Part shown: positions 9,409 through 20,600 of the stretch, piece after piece
How positions within the stretch are numbered: the stretch's first letter is position 1
Layout of the letters: each line of letters opens with the position of its first letter
Assembly (NCBI RefSeq): GCF_963675905.1
Contig: NZ_OY780936.1
Coordinates: 1,311,946-1,375,945, forward strand
Reading direction: 5' to 3'
From: an uncultured Bacteroides sp.
GTDB taxonomy: Bacteria; Bacteroidota; Bacteroidia; Bacteroidales; Bacteroidaceae
Length of the DNA stretch: 64,000 nt
Notes under the pieces: generated by a model
The model's input: only the letters and a program-made list of their open reading frames with translations
Told to the model about the DNA's origin: nothing
The model's database searches: none
Position numbers and translations under genes: made by a program

Positions 9409-9940
9409 AATAATAAAAAATGTGTTTACTGTATAGATATTTATTTAAAGCCAAGCATAAAAAAATTGCGTACTCTCCGGTCAATAAAGCACGCAATTCA
9501 AAAAATAAGAAGTGTCGTTTCGCTACACTTTTAAAGTACTACGTTCGCAAATATATGCATTATCTAATAAAAACAAAATAAAATGCAAGTAAATTCATCA
9601 AAAGTAAGATTTTTATCTATTATTTGGAATAATTATAACAATAATATCCATAACCGTATCAAAAAGGAGCTTGTATCATATTTTATATATGCAAGAATCT
9701 CAGATATTTAGAAAGAGAAACCTTAGTCTTCTTCAACTATTTATAGAATACAAAAAGCACTTAGCTGACAAGTCTGGGAATTTATCTTTTACTAATTCCT
9801 GATATTTATACCAGGAGCTTTATTTTTAACTAAAAACATTGAGGATAAATCAAAATTAAATTGTTTATTTATAATATACTAAACTAGTGAAGCCCAAAGT
9901 GATAGATATTCTATTTTTATAAACTAAATGCACTTAAATT
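9409..9940. other. Intergenic 532 bp, no gene recognised
   Basis: AT-rich spacer between divergent genes. It must hold promoters for both, but no clean TTTG/TAnnTTTG pair was found near either start. ORFs across it are extensions of antisense frames. Confidence 0.5.
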
Positions 9941-11470
9941 ATGAAAAAGGAACTTTTACTTCTATTTATATTAGTTATCGGAGCTCCTCTAAGGGGGCAG
10001 GTGCATCTTCCTATTACTGCTGACGATAACACTGTAGTACTAGATCATTTTGATTCAGCATCTATAGGTGAAACTGTTGGAACCACTAACTACACAGATG
10101 GCTTAAGCGGACTAAGCAAAGCTATTGATTTTTTGAATTCAGGTAATTTTGTTATCTATTCAAATAATGCAGATCTAACTTATAAAGGAACTGTAGAAAT
10201 GTGGATTAATATTAGTAGTTATAATAAAGGATTATTAAACATTAACTGGTTTAAATCGTACTCATCTCCTTCATCGGGACATGTATTTCACTTAGGAATA
10301 GATTCCGAAGGGAAAATAGGATTAAGTGGATGGAGTGGAATTGTAGAAAATAGTTTTAAAAGCAATGAAGCAGTACCTCTTAATATCTGGACTCATATTG
10401 CAGTAAGCTGGGGAGATTCAACTAAAATTTATATTAACGGAAAAAAAGATTTGTCGTCACCACTATTATTTCGTCCGGCAGTTAGTTCTGGAAATTCCAT
10501 TTATATCCCCTACTGGGGTAACAAAATTGGGTACATAGACGAATTACACATTTCAAAAATACAAAGAACAGATGAAGAGATCAAAACAAGAGTTATAACC
10601 AAAATAACATCTGCCAATCCTACAATAAGTGATAGTAATACCTTGATTTTAGATCATTTCAATTCTGTTTCTAATGGCGAAACTGTTGGAACAACAAATT
10701 ATATTGATGGTTTAACCGGACTTGATAAAGTTATAGATTTCTCCTCTGCCGGGAATTACAACATCTATCCAGTAAATGCAAATATTACTAATGCAGGAAC
10801 CGTAGAGATGTGGGCATACCTTAATAGTTATAACAAAGGATTGCTTACCATTAACTGGAGCAAATACTATTCAAGCCCTTCAGGTGGATATGTATTTCAC
10901 TTAGGAGTCGATTCAAATGGAAATATTAAACTAAGTGGATGGAGTAGTGTTGTAAACAATGATTTTATAAGCAAATCTGCAGTTCCATTAAATAGCTGGA
11001 CACATATTGCTGTAAGTTGGGGAGATTCAACTAAAATATATATTAACGGAGTAGCAGATACTGTCTCAGTTCTTCCTTTTAGGCCATCTGTATATTCTGG
11101 TAATTATTTATATCTTCCCTACTGGGGTAGCCAAATTGGCTATATCGATGAATTGCACGTATCTAAAGTACAACGAACAAATAGTGAAATTGCATCCAGA
11201 GTTGCTCCCTACAATACCAATACTGGCATAAATAAGTTTACAATTAATAATAATACTAAAATATATCCTAATCCTGTTACAGAAAACTTAACAATAGAAT
11301 CTGATGAGGATATACAATCTATCGAATTAATTAATCTATCTGGCCAGATTGTAAAAAAGTACGGTAAACAAAACATTATTTCTCTCTTGAATATACAATC
11401 TGGAACATACATAATTAAAATAAATTTCAGCAATAATAGAAGTTTCACGAAGCATATAATAAAGAACTAG
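9941..11470 (+). CDS. Secreted protein with two LamG-like domains and T9SS C-terminal sorting domain
   Basis: This 509-aa exported protein has a signal peptide ending near LRGQ. It is built from an internal duplication of about 200 residues: each half opens with LDHF then GETVGTTNY, and continues through SWGDSTKIYING to PYWG and IGYIDELH. The pattern fits the concanavalin A-like LamG/laminin-G_3 fold, which binds glycans or proteins. From about residue 435 a tail begins with KIYPNPVTENL and contains SGTYIIKI and a basic end, the signature of type A T9SS sorting domains. This predicts cell-surface attachment if a T9SS is present. No enzyme domain is seen, and the ligand is unknown. Confidence 0.82.
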   Translation: MKKELLLLFILVIGAPLRGQVHLPITADDNTVVLDHFDSASIGETVGTTNYTDGLSGLSKAIDFLNSGNFVIYSNNADLTYKGTVEMWINISSYNKGLLNINWFKSYSSPSSGHVFHLGIDSEGKIGLSGWSGIVENSFKSNEAVPLNIWTHIAVSWGDSTKIYINGKKDLSSPLLFRPAVSSGNSIYIPYWGNKIGYIDELHISKIQRTDEEIKTRVITKITSANPTISDSNTLILDHFNSVSNGETVGTTNYIDGLTGLDKVIDFSSAGNYNIYPVNANITNAGTVEMWAYLNSYNKGLLTINWSKYYSSPSGGYVFHLGVDSNGNIKLSGWSSVVNNDFISKSAVPLNSWTHIAVSWGDSTKIYINGVADTVSVLPFRPSVYSGNYLYLPYWGSQIGYIDELHVSKVQRTNSEIASRVAPYNTNTGINKFTINNNTKIYPNPVTENLTIESDEDIQSIELINLSGQIVKKYGKQNIISLLNIQSGTYIIKINFSNNRSFTKHIIKN

Positions 11471-11583
11471 ACGTAGTTATCAATATAAACTAAGCTATTT
11501 GTTTTAAGCACAAAACAAAAGGATCACCAGGGTAATGCTTTCAGAGAATTGAAGTTGCTCTGAAAAGGTATTACTTTAATCAG

Positions 11584-11620
11584 AAAATGGGTTGTTCAAG
11601 AAGTTAGAACAACCCATTTT
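11584..11620 (+). terminator. Terminator after the LamG protein gene
   Basis: AAAATGGGTTGTTC (11584-11597) pairs perfectly with GAACAACCCATTTT (11607-11620) and runs into Ts. Confidence 0.85.
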
Positions 11621-11685
11621 TCGCTTTCTGTTATGATATTTTTTATATTCCATACAGTCACAAAACTAATCCTGTTTTAAATAAA

Positions 11686-11719
11686 AAATGGCAAGATAGG
11701 ATTGTCCATCTTGCCATTT
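11686..11719 (-). terminator. Terminator of the 288-aa membrane protein gene
   Basis: AAATGGCAAGAT (11686-11697) pairs with ATCTTGCCATTT (11708-11719). It lies just downstream of the minus-strand gene that ends at 11738. Confidence 0.8.
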
Positions 11720-11737
11720 CCTGTACTTTAGGAAGTA

Positions 11738-12604
11738 CTATTTATCGTCAAATAAATATTTACCACCTTTTTTCATCCAATTTCTTCCTTTGGTAAACAT
11801 CTCACTGTCATGATGCGATGTTTTATCCTTATGAGTATTTGTATTCTCAAATTTGTCCTTCTCAATCTTCTTCATTTCACGAATAACCCAGAGCAGATCA
11901 GTCCACGACTCCTTATTATCATACAGATAATCCTTCAGCGCTTCACATTTCACTATAGACACTACTCTGCATCCAAAATGCTTGTAGAACTGGTCCATAT
12001 CTACTATTTCCTTTCTAACCATAGTACTTGCCGACTCCATAACACCTAAATAATGAAGAAGTTCCATCTGTTTTGTTTCTTCCTCTTTCGTAGAAGGAGT
12101 CTCTACAAAATCATATTCTCCGAAGTGTAAATCGCGATAAATCTCAAAGTACTTATCTTCATCCAGCATTTTTCTAAGCTCAAGAATAGCCTTTATACCC
12201 TCGATAGAATTCTTTTTGCGATGCTCTCCCAGGAATTTAGACAGACTATAACTTACTATAAACAAAGCAGATGTAGAAAATAGCATAACAGACAATTTGC
12301 TATACACAGCTCCTGCTCCAAACCAAAAATAGATCGTTTTTAGCAAGGCATGATTAGCACCGCTACTTCCAAATAACTTGAATGCCACAATTGCGCCTAG
12401 CAGAAATATGATAAAGACAAACAGTACCAGATTAATAAACCATATTAAATCCTTAAACAGATCCGTGTTTTTCATTTTTTCCCGAAGGCTTTTTGGAAAA
12501 ACATAGTAGTTTCTGATAAAGAAATCGTGCTGTTTCTTATAGATATGTTTTGAAAAACCTATTATAGCAATAATAACTATCGTCCCCAATAATACACTAA
12601 ACAT
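11738..12604 (-). CDS. Membrane protein of unknown function
   Basis: This 288-aa protein has three predicted membrane segments: residues 1-18, about 53-75, and about 100-120. A soluble C-terminal half of mixed helices follows, rich in Lys and Glu. I do not recognise the family with confidence; the layout resembles DUF4760-type proteins, but that is only an impression. It starts at the ATG at 12604 and has its own terminator. No operon partner is visible. The basic C-terminal end (KGRNWMKKGGKYLF) suggests a cytoplasmic tail. Function cannot be assigned. Confidence 0.7.
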   Translation of the reverse strand: MFSVLLGTIVIIAIIGFSKHIYKKQHDFFIRNYYVFPKSLREKMKNTDLFKDLIWFINLVLFVFIIFLLGAIVAFKLFGSSGANHALLKTIYFWFGAGAVYSKLSVMLFSTSALFIVSYSLSKFLGEHRKKNSIEGIKAILELRKMLDEDKYFEIYRDLHFGEYDFVETPSTKEEETKQMELLHYLGVMESASTMVRKEIVDMDQFYKHFGCRVVSIVKCEALKDYLYDNKESWTDLLWVIREMKKIEKDKFENTNTHKDKTSHHDSEMFTKGRNWMKKGGKYLFDDK

Positions 12605-13011
12605 AATAAAACATTCTATTTTTCTCTGCTGTCCTCACCGCAGAGAGTTATCAATAAAAACGTAAGGACAATTAATTGAGCGTTTATTTAGCTGATATAC
12701 AGTAAAATAATCACAAATTTACGTTTTCAGTTCTTATATCAAATTCATAAATAAAATATAGACTACAAACTTACATAATAATCTCGATTTATATGCGTGC
12801 CATATAAAAATATGGCTTTTATTTATAGACTACAAATATAAAGAATTTAGTTTGTTTTAGGGCAATTCCAATTGAGAAAGAAGCACCACAAACACTAGTC
12901 AGAAGCCGTTTGGCTTCCATCAGGCTTGCCGGTAACACTGTGCCTATCTCTCTTTAATGGGCCCTCTTATCTATTTCGTATTTACGAGGCTTGCCGGATG
13001 CACTTCTCTGC
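12605..13011. other. Intergenic 407 bp with small hairpins
   Basis: A short inverted repeat GCCATAT/ATATGGC lies near 12800-12818. GAAGCC/GGCTTC at about 12903-12918 could end transcription of the upstream minus-strand gene. The string AGGCTTGCCGG occurs twice, near 12921 and 12987. No gene was recognised. Confidence 0.4.
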
Positions 13012-13863
13012 TTACTCAGCGTTCTTCGTATTCTTACCGTTCTTTTTACGTCTTCTATAAGATTTAAAGCCCATAACAAGGAATACCGATACAAAAATAA
13101 TTACCCACAGATTAGCTATAAATGTAAGAACCTCAAGAAATACCTGCCATCCATTCATTAGGGCATCCCAAAAGTCCCCGATGAAAGTATTCGATTTAAC
13201 CGCGTTCTTGTAGAAAGAAACTCTAAGCGTGCTATAATTAACCTGATCATTCAGATATTTCATACGTCCTTCAATAGACTCAATATCAGCTTGCAAGTCG
13301 GTCAGTTGCTTTTGCACAGCAAGAAGATCCTTCAAGTCCTTGGCCCTATTTAATAAATCAATCAGTTTGGCTTCAGAAGCCTTTTTAATTTTCAGGCGAG
13401 TCTGAGTATCGATATAGTCTTCAGTAACATCTTCAATATCCATCGATTTATTATCCAGGTTCCTGATGTCTGCATACTCTATTATATAAGTCATCAAGCT
13501 ATCTAATTTAGCTGCCGGTACACGAATTGTTAAGTCACACCCTTTATTTGATTCGTTACTATAATTTTCGTCATTAGAGATATACGCATCAAACTTCTTA
13601 ACCGCCCTTTTAATAAACACGTCAGTCTTTTCAATATCGTTAGTCCGGAATTTAAGACTCCCGTTCTTAATCAATTTCCGTTCAACAGAACTTATGGAAT
13701 TGTCCGATTTTGCTTCACTTTTACTTAGAGTGGTAACTTCTGTCATTTCTTCACTTTCTTTACCTAAAGAGAGAGATGGCCTTGATGCTCCATTTGTACC
13801 TTTAGAACCACATCCAGCTAAGATGAATAAAGATAAGAATATAAAGCAGATTGTTTTTTTCAT
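13012..13863 (-). CDS. DUF4349 domain lipoprotein
   Basis: This 283-aa lipoprotein has a clear lipobox LAGC at residues 15-18. The body matches the DUF4349 pattern: a conserved start at IKNGSLKFRTNDI, then LTIRVPAAKLDSLM, a central coiled coil (about residues 155-205) and NYSTLRVSFY. A C-terminal transmembrane helix (about residues 243-266) and a basic RRRKKNGKN tail close the protein. Members are envelope proteins of unknown function. In this copy the protein would be tethered at both ends, by the N-terminal lipid and the C-terminal helix. It is a single gene. Confidence 0.85.
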   Translation of the reverse strand: MKKTICFIFLSLFILAGCGSKGTNGASRPSLSLGKESEEMTEVTTLSKSEAKSDNSISSVERKLIKNGSLKFRTNDIEKTDVFIKRAVKKFDAYISNDENYSNESNKGCDLTIRVPAAKLDSLMTYIIEYADIRNLDNKSMDIEDVTEDYIDTQTRLKIKKASEAKLIDLLNRAKDLKDLLAVQKQLTDLQADIESIEGRMKYLNDQVNYSTLRVSFYKNAVKSNTFIGDFWDALMNGWQVFLEVLTFIANLWVIIFVSVFLVMGFKSYRRRKKNGKNTKNAE

Positions 13864-13991
13864 AATTAGAAATTTGAACAGTCATTAATAAATTAACATA
13901 TCAGATTTAATCATGTAAATATAATGACAAAATATTTATTAACAAAAGTATAGAGACATTTATATCAGATATATTTAAAAGAGCTGCCAAA

Positions 13992-14405
13992 TTATTCTTT
14001 TCCAAGCATCCTTTTGATAAGAGCAATTTTATCCTTCCTCTCTACAGAGTAAGTATCACTCTGCTCGTCGAGATAACTATAAAAGAACAACGCTTTCTCA
14101 AGCAGATTAGCTTTCAGCGCATCATCCGTTTTCAGCAGAGCATCCTGATAGAACAGTTCCGAAATCATTTCTACCATCATTGGCAAGTCTTGCTCTTCAC
14201 ATCTTTCCCTCAGAAAGCCCAATATCGTCATCGCATCATATCCATAGAAGTAATCAGAATCCGCCTGAAAATAAGAACCATACAAATCACTCACACTATT
14301 TTCCTGATCTGATGGATTACCCAGGCTTTTCTTTCCATGAATGGCTTTATCCAATGCCAGAAAAAACTCCTGAATTAATTTCATAAAGTAATCTTCTTCG
14401 TACAT
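13992..14405 (-). CDS. Hypothetical helical protein, partner of the downstream-numbered membrane gene
   Basis: This 137-aa soluble acidic protein has no signal peptide or membrane segment and is predicted mostly helical. Its start at 14405 lies 3 bp after the stop of the 159-aa membrane protein gene, so the two are almost certainly cotranscribed and translationally coupled. A second ATG seven codons in (MKLIQEF) is an alternative start. I do not recognise the family. The pairing with a small membrane protein suggests a shared envelope-related role, which is inference from spacing alone. Confidence 0.65.
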   Translation of the reverse strand: MYEEDYFMKLIQEFFLALDKAIHGKKSLGNPSDQENSVSDLYGSYFQADSDYFYGYDAMTILGFLRERCEEQDLPMMVEMISELFYQDALLKTDDALKANLLEKALFFYSYLDEQSDTYSVERKDKIALIKRMLGKE

Positions 14406-14408
14406 AAA

Positions 14409-14888
14409 TTACATGTTAAATATTAGTATGATAGTCAGAGCCAAAATAACAGAACCTATTATTGATGGAATCAGAACCGATTCAGTTCTATACTTCGTAT
14501 CTTTACCCACATATTTCCCCCAAAAGATATAATATAAAGGTATCGAGCCCAGAATATTGACAATATTCAGCAAAGATATTCTCATGTCTGATTGCAATAA
14601 AACTGGGTATGCTATTGCTCCATAAAGGAGAGTGTAAATAGCAACAACAGCTTGTCCACGTTTGTTCTTTAGCCTCCTGAGATTGAGAAACATCAGCACT
14701 CCACCAAAGAAGACAGAGCAAAAAACCGTAAAAGCATATATAGCGAACCTAGAGTAAAGTAAAGGAGCCTCTTGGTCCTTCGTTATATTATAATCCCACT
14801 CACCAAAAAAGCCTAATGGATTTCTGGTATTAGTCTTTACCTTCCTTGGCTGCAGATTATCTCCTTCTCTCAATTCTTGTGATTCCAT
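14409..14888 (-). CDS. Small membrane protein, unknown
   Basis: This 159-aa protein has four hydrophobic segments, roughly residues 47-68, 80-98, 104-122 and 138-157. A short N-terminal cytoplasmic stretch contains GFFGEWDYN. It starts at the ATG at 14888 and is the first gene of a two-gene unit with the 137-aa protein. No conserved charged residues in the membrane point to a transport role. The family is not recognised. Confidence 0.65.
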   Translation of the reverse strand: MESQELREGDNLQPRKVKTNTRNPLGFFGEWDYNITKDQEAPLLYSRFAIYAFTVFCSVFFGGVLMFLNLRRLKNKRGQAVVAIYTLLYGAIAYPVLLQSDMRISLLNIVNILGSIPLYYIFWGKYVGKDTKYRTESVLIPSIIGSVILALTIILIFNM

Positions 14889-15165
14889 TTTTATTCGTTT
14901 TAAAGGCCTTGTCTAATGGTTATGGTTACTAGTTATAATGCTAGAACTATTGTAATTTCATTAGATAATGGCATTTATATAAAGATTCATTTTGTAAATA
15001 TAATGATATTGTTTTTATTGACAAAACAATACCAAATTAAATTATACATTCCAGTTTAACTAACATTTCACTATGTAATGTTTTAAATGCTTTAATCTAA
15101 TTTATGAGCGCGAATCAAGAAAAATAGGCGCAAATGATACATGCCTGTGATTTCTAGGCGCAAAT

Positions 15166-15684
15166 TCATTCATGTGAATCAACAGCTTTCTCCTTATCAA
15201 GAAAGTTTGCGATAGCAGTTGAATAAACAACGGCAAACAGTCCAACAACAATTCTTATTCCTGAGGATATCAAAGTACCTTTGTTTTCTGTACTCATCTG
15301 TAAACTTTGAACATAGTTCCATATTTTATAGATAAAATCCGGGAAAGCCCATACAATGATAATCAGTCCCATCAGCACCAGAGCAATTTCATAAACCGAC
15401 TTCCTGCTTACCGTAAATGGAACGTCTTGTTCAAAGTCGGACGATTTGCATATCATTCTTACAATCATATCCGTTTTGAAAATAAAACAGAGATCGAGTA
15501 GAATCATAACGATAAACACAAAGAAAGAAACTCCTGCATAAAGCATATTATCCGAGGATAGGTTCTCACTAAAAAGCATGGCAGAAAGGTAAGCAAAGCT
15601 TCCTACCATGAGCTGGATAATAGTAACAAGAAAGTATATTCCTAGAATTTTAATGGCAATTTCATAGATATCAGACTTTTTCAT
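15166..15684 (-). CDS. Four-helix membrane protein, unknown (DUF2975-like layout)
   Basis: This 172-aa protein has four predicted membrane helices at about residues 10-35, 47-70, 94-113 and 140-160. The arrangement, with a polar loop after helix 2 (SSDFEQDVPF), resembles DUF2975-type proteins, which often sit beside small XRE regulators. The XRE gene at 16320 is divergent and over 600 bp away, so a link is unproven. It starts at the ATG at 15684. Function is unknown. Confidence 0.6.
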   Translation of the reverse strand: MKKSDIYEIAIKILGIYFLVTIIQLMVGSFAYLSAMLFSENLSSDNMLYAGVSFFVFIVMILLDLCFIFKTDMIVRMICKSSDFEQDVPFTVSRKSVYEIALVLMGLIIIVWAFPDFIYKIWNYVQSLQMSTENKGTLISSGIRIVVGLFAVVYSTAIANFLDKEKAVDSHE

Positions 15685-16290
15685 AATAAGGTTATTTCGT
15701 TCGTATTAATTATGCAATTAATCTATAACATCAAAGGTCTAAAAACGACGAAACCTTCCGACAAAGGGAAGGTTTCATTATCCGTTTTAAAGTGCAGTAT
15801 ATCAGGACAAAGCTGATAAGGGCACTATTTACAGTACAAAGATAATTGTTTTTTTCTTATACAATAACTTTATGTACTTTTTTATTCTGGAAATTGAAAC
15901 TCCGAGCATTTTTCTATTACCCTCTTAACATTGCCCGGTACTTTATTTGTTTTCATAATATTTCTATCTGTTCGTCTATACTAGTCGCTTTCTTCATATT
16001 ACGTTATTTGTTACAAATATAACAAAATCCATTTCAATTTAAGCCTTTTTAGCTACTTTTATCTTAATAAAAAAACAAACAAACTCACAGTATATAACCA
16101 AACTAAGTTATAGTATCGTGAATAAGAGTCAAACAGCTTAAAACAGCTCTTTTATACCTATCATTATTCTATATTTATTTATAAGACATGCTTAAAATCA
16201 GGAATCACGCATAATCGTTAATATAATATAAATAATTAGATATACTTTTATTTTAAATTCAATTATTCATATTTATCTAAATATTATATA
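15685..16290. other. Intergenic ~600 bp, little recognised
   Basis: One perfect hairpin, GAAACCTTCC (15750-15759) with GGAAGGTTTC (15767-15776), lies near the 5' side of the minus-strand gene. It could be a leader structure or attenuator. The rest is AT-rich without a supported gene. Confidence 0.45.
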
Positions 16291-16298
16291 TACATTTG
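16291..16298 (+). promoter_or_regulatory. Putative -7 element of the XRE regulator gene
   Basis: TACATTTG matches TAnnTTTG and ends 21 bp before the ATG at 16320. It overlaps an in-frame TTG at 16296, which argues against that codon being the start. No good -33 TTTG was found. Confidence 0.45.
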
Positions 16299-16319
16299 CA
16301 CAAACTAAAATTTAATATT

Positions 16320-16982
16320 ATGCTTAGAATAAAAGAATTATGTAAGAAGAATTACATTACACAAGCAGAGCTTGCTAAGAAAATGGGTATCAGTGCATCA
16401 GCCTTGGCACAAAGTATATTGGGTAACCCAAGTCTTGACAGATTAGAAGCAATAGCCAATGCTTTAAACGTTCATATTGCAGATTTATTTCAAGACGACA
16501 GAACAAAACTTACCGCTCTGGCTTACTACGGTAACAAGTCATACAAAGCCGATTCCGTTGAAGAACTACAAAAAATTACAGACTTAATAACCATTAAACA
16601 AATAAACGAAAACCAAAAAGAATTCCTTCTCAACAAACCTTATGGTATGGTTTTTGATATTAAAAATAGTAAAGCGGAAATATTCAACAGACAATACCAA
16701 TTACTGGGAGAAACGGAAGGAATAAACAACGTTTACACCATGGAATTAAGGAACGCGAATTTATACGGACTAACAGAAGAAATGATGAACCATCTATTCG
16801 AACTCGTCCAAACCGAAGGAGGTATTACCAAGGGGCTCTTGTATTCTACAAATTCAAATCCATTCATAAAAAGAGATTGTATAGAAGAACAGCTCATGTG
16901 GCTTGAAATCTACAACAGCAAGCTTCTCGATCTATCTCTCTACATAGACTTAGCTCCGCTACATTGGTATAATATATACTAA
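16320..16982 (+). CDS. XRE-family transcriptional regulator
   Basis: This 220-aa protein opens with a Cro/C1-type helix-turn-helix: MLRIKELCKK, then ITQAELAKKMGIS, SALAQSI and LEAIANALNVHIADLF (about residues 1-58). The remaining 160 residues form a domain of unknown type, with a KPYGMVFDI stretch, and could sense a ligand or partner. The ATG at 16320 is preferred over the in-frame TTG at 16296 because the -7 promoter element overlaps the latter. A terminator follows immediately, so it is monocistronic. Its targets are unknown. Confidence 0.8.
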   Translation: MLRIKELCKKNYITQAELAKKMGISASALAQSILGNPSLDRLEAIANALNVHIADLFQDDRTKLTALAYYGNKSYKADSVEELQKITDLITIKQINENQKEFLLNKPYGMVFDIKNSKAEIFNRQYQLLGETEGINNVYTMELRNANLYGLTEEMMNHLFELVQTEGGITKGLLYSTNSNPFIKRDCIEEQLMWLEIYNSKLLDLSLYIDLAPLHWYNIY

Positions 16983-16987
16983 ACAAC

Positions 16988-17033
16988 GCGGTATCCCTCT
17001 TCACTAACATTAGCGGAGAGGGATTCGCTTTTT
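16988..17033 (+). terminator. Terminator of the XRE gene
   Basis: GCG plus ATCCCTCT (16988-17000) pairs with AGAGGGAT plus CGC (17017-17028), followed by a run of Ts. Confidence 0.75.
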
Positions 17034-17076
17034 AATAGTTAGCATACTCCATCATAGAGGTGTTCCCACACTCCTC

Positions 17077-17523
17077 CTATGGCAGAAACCCCTGAATAAT
17101 ACTACTCACATTATCCAGTGCAATGCAAGAGCCGAAGTACACACTAACGCTTTTCTCTTTCTGTCCAATTCTCAGCGTAAAGGTTTCGTCCTGACCGTCG
17201 TACACCACCATTTCTTCCACCTTCGCTATTCCGCTTTCCACTGTAACCCGGAGCGGCTCAAACCTCGATTTCAGGTTTATGAAGTCGGCTGCAAGCAGTT
17301 GCTCAAACAAATCTAGCACCACCTCCTGGCCCACCATACTAATTTCCTTGTCCTGGCAACCGTCTATTCCTTCCAGTGTAAGTTGTCCGTTGCCATCGAA
17401 AACAGCTTTCTCAACAAGTGGATTCAGCCCATTGAGCCTTTCGTAAGAGATTACCAGCTCATCGAGGCGAAATGAGTGCAGATCTTCCCGCCGGAGCCTC
17501 TGGTATTTAACAGGGTTATTCAT
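17077..17523 (-). CDS. Hypothetical protein downstream of hsdR
   Basis: This 148-aa soluble protein has no signal, membrane segment or recognised motif; it is predicted as mixed alpha/beta. It lies 118 bp downstream of hsdR on the same strand with no terminator seen between them. It could be the last gene of the restriction operon or an independent gene. The base composition is slightly more GC-rich than the neighbouring spacer. I do not recognise the family. Confidence 0.55.
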   Translation of the reverse strand: MNNPVKYQRLRREDLHSFRLDELVISYERLNGLNPLVEKAVFDGNGQLTLEGIDGCQDKEISMVGQEVVLDLFEQLLAADFINLKSRFEPLRVTVESGIAKVEEMVVYDGQDETFTLRIGQKEKSVSVYFGSCIALDNVSSIIQGFLP

Positions 17524-17641
17524 GTTTTTAGTTTAAAATATTGGGGCTTAATGTTTTAAAACATCCAAGATCAACTTATATTTCTCACATTCATAATATT
17601 ACAAATATTGAGCAATTATATACATACAATTCGTTTTGTTA

Positions 17642-20600
17642 TTATTTCCCATAACCTTCATTCTGTTCCGCAGCCTTAGCCGATGGAGCACCCATTGAAT
17701 AGATAACAGGTTTTCCCTTGCTTCCGGTTGATTTTACTATCTCGTTATTATAGTTGAGATACAAGCCCTTAGCTGTTTCAGACATTACATAATTGTAGTA
17801 CTGTTCGTTTTCAAATAAAACACTGAATGCATCTACATGATCCACATAACACCTGCGTGCTGCCTTATCAAACTCCTGGGGGAAGATGCTTTGTTCAAAC
17901 ATTGTAGCATCATTCTTCTTGGCTAGTTTAGACAGTTTATCCTTAGATTCACTATTCAACTGGTTTATGATTGCTGTCACAACAACCCGGTGGGCTTCAG
18001 TAAAACTGTCTTTGTACTTGAGGTTTATTTTGTCTATGATATTTTCAAGCAAATCTTTCTTCTCCTCCGGTTTGTTTCCTTCTTTTGTATTTTCTCCTTT
18101 CAGCGTCTTTTCTTTAATTGTGGGAGCCAGACTCACCGATCCGCTGAAGTTTTCCTCAACCTTTGAATTTATCAACGCTATTTTATTTTCCAGATTTACT
18201 TTCTCATGAGATGTTTTCGGTATAAATTTATACAGAAACTCGGCAAAGATGTAAGAGCGATACAACTCCTTGTCGAAAGTCCTCACCACCTGAGCCATAT
18301 AAGCGTAGAACCGTATAAAGTTCTTTATCAGAGAGCGTACCTTAAAGCGGTTTTCCTCCGTTAAAAAGTTATAGGCCTCAATTGCAGGCTTAAGGGTACT
18401 TGCCAGTTTACCCAGATCTGTTTCTCCCTGGTTTCTTGCCGAATATATCTGATACACCTTTTCTTCATCGTCCGTGTTCCAAAGGTGGAACTGATCAATA
18501 TCGTTCTTAAACGTGTACACCAGATTTACATCTGTGGCTTTATCCAGCAAAGTATCTTCGTAGAATGGTTCGAAAGACTTTTTAATCTCCTCTGCCGAAT
18601 TTACAAAATCGAATACATAAGTATCCTGCTTATCAAGCATACTGCGGTTCAGGCGCGAGAGAGTCTGCACAGCCTTCACACCTTTCAGTTTCTTATCAAC
18701 AAACATGGTATGCAGTTGCGGTTCATCAAATCCGGTCTGATATTTCTCGGCTACAATCAGCACATTAAACAAGTTCGAAGAGAAATAGAGCGGTAGCCTT
18801 ATCTCACTTATTTTTCTATCCTTCGTTGAGTTTAGTTGCGGTTCGGTATACTCTTTTCCCTCAAATTTAACAGAGCCCGAGAATGCAACCATCGGACGTA
18901 CATCCGTATAGCCCTTCTTCTGACAGTATTCCCGCATAAGGAAGAAATAACGCACAGCGTGAGCACGCGATGGAGCAACCACCATTGCTTTTGCATTTCC
19001 ATTTATTTTGTTCAGCGTAATTTCCCTGAACTTCTCTACCATGATTTCCACCTTCTGATCCAATACAAACTGATGGTTGTCGTGGTAAGCCTTTATAGCT
19101 TTTGTAGCAGGTGGTTCCTCCAGTTCCGGATTCTCCTGCACCTGTTTGGCAATCTCGTAAGAGATCTGGAAGGTAGTATAATATTTCAGAACATCTTCAA
19201 TAAAATCCTCGTCAATGGCCTGCCTCATTGAATAGTGATGAAAAGCATCGTACCCCTCTCCCTTTTTTATACCGAAGGTTTGCAGCGTTTTTGGCTTCGG
19301 TGTAGCAGTAAATGCATAGAACGAAAGATTACCGTGCTGCCCCTGCGAAAGCAAAGTTTCCACCATTTCGTCCATTTCATCCTTCAACGCCTCTTCGGTC
19401 TTCTCCTCCAGTTCGGCCATTTCCTTCAATGCTTCATCCGTATCTGCCAAAGCAGCTTTCAGCTTATCGGCACTTTTCCCACTTTGTGAAGAGTGCGCTT
19501 CATCTACAATGATGGCAAAGTTCTTTCCTGCATGATTGTTCAGCTCCTTGTAGATGATAGGAAAACGATGCAGTGTGGTTATAACAATGCGCCGTCCGTC
19601 GTTGATGGCATCCTTTAGCTTGGTCGAATTATCCTTGTCGGTAATGGTCTCTATCTGCCCATCCATATGGTCGAAGCCCAGTATGGTATCCTGCAATTGT
19701 TTGTTCAGTATACGTCGGTCGGTAATTACAAAAACAGTCTGAAATATATCCTTTTCCAGCTCATTGTGTAAAGAGGCAAGTCTGTAGGTGAGCCAGGCAA
19801 TTGAGTTTGATTTACCCGATCCTGCAGAATGCTGAATCAGGAAATTGTGTCCTGCTCCCAAACTTTTTGTCTCGGCAACCAACTTCTCAACCACGTCCAG
19901 CTGATGATAACGCGGGAAAATAATCCGTACGGAGGTCGATTTACGCTCCTTCTCTTTTCCGTTATTATCAATTTCAATTTTAATTTTATTGGATTCCTGT
20001 CGGGATATATAGCGTTGAAGAATAGAAAGCAACATCTCACGTTGCAAAACCATTTCCCAAAGATAAGAAGACATATACCCGTTGGGATTGGCCGGATTAC
20101 CCCCATCACCAATGTTCCCTGCACCGTTAGATCCCTGATTAAACGGCAGAAAATAAGTATCCATACCCTTTAGCTGAGTAGTCATTGCCACCTCATATAA
20201 GTCGGCACAGAAACAAACCAGTATTCTATTATTAAAATGGAAGATAAACTCCTTCGGTTCACGATCATGCATAAACTGCTTCTTTGCATTATCCACGCTC
20301 TGCCCCGTGAGCTGATTCTTCAACTCTATAGCCACAATAGGGATACCATTCAATAAAAGCACCATATCAATGGTGTTGTGGTTTTGCGTGGAATAGGCAA
20401 ATTGACGAGTTTCGGTCAGTATATTAGCATTGTATTTCTCCACCAACTCATTATTCAGATTAGAAGCCGGAGCGAAATAACAGAAACGAATATTGATGCC
20501 CCTGTCCTTTATTCCCTTTCTTAGTACATAAATCAGGCCATAGCGAGCCACGTCTGCCTGAAACATCTTATAGAGCTGACTTTCCGCTTTATCTCCATAC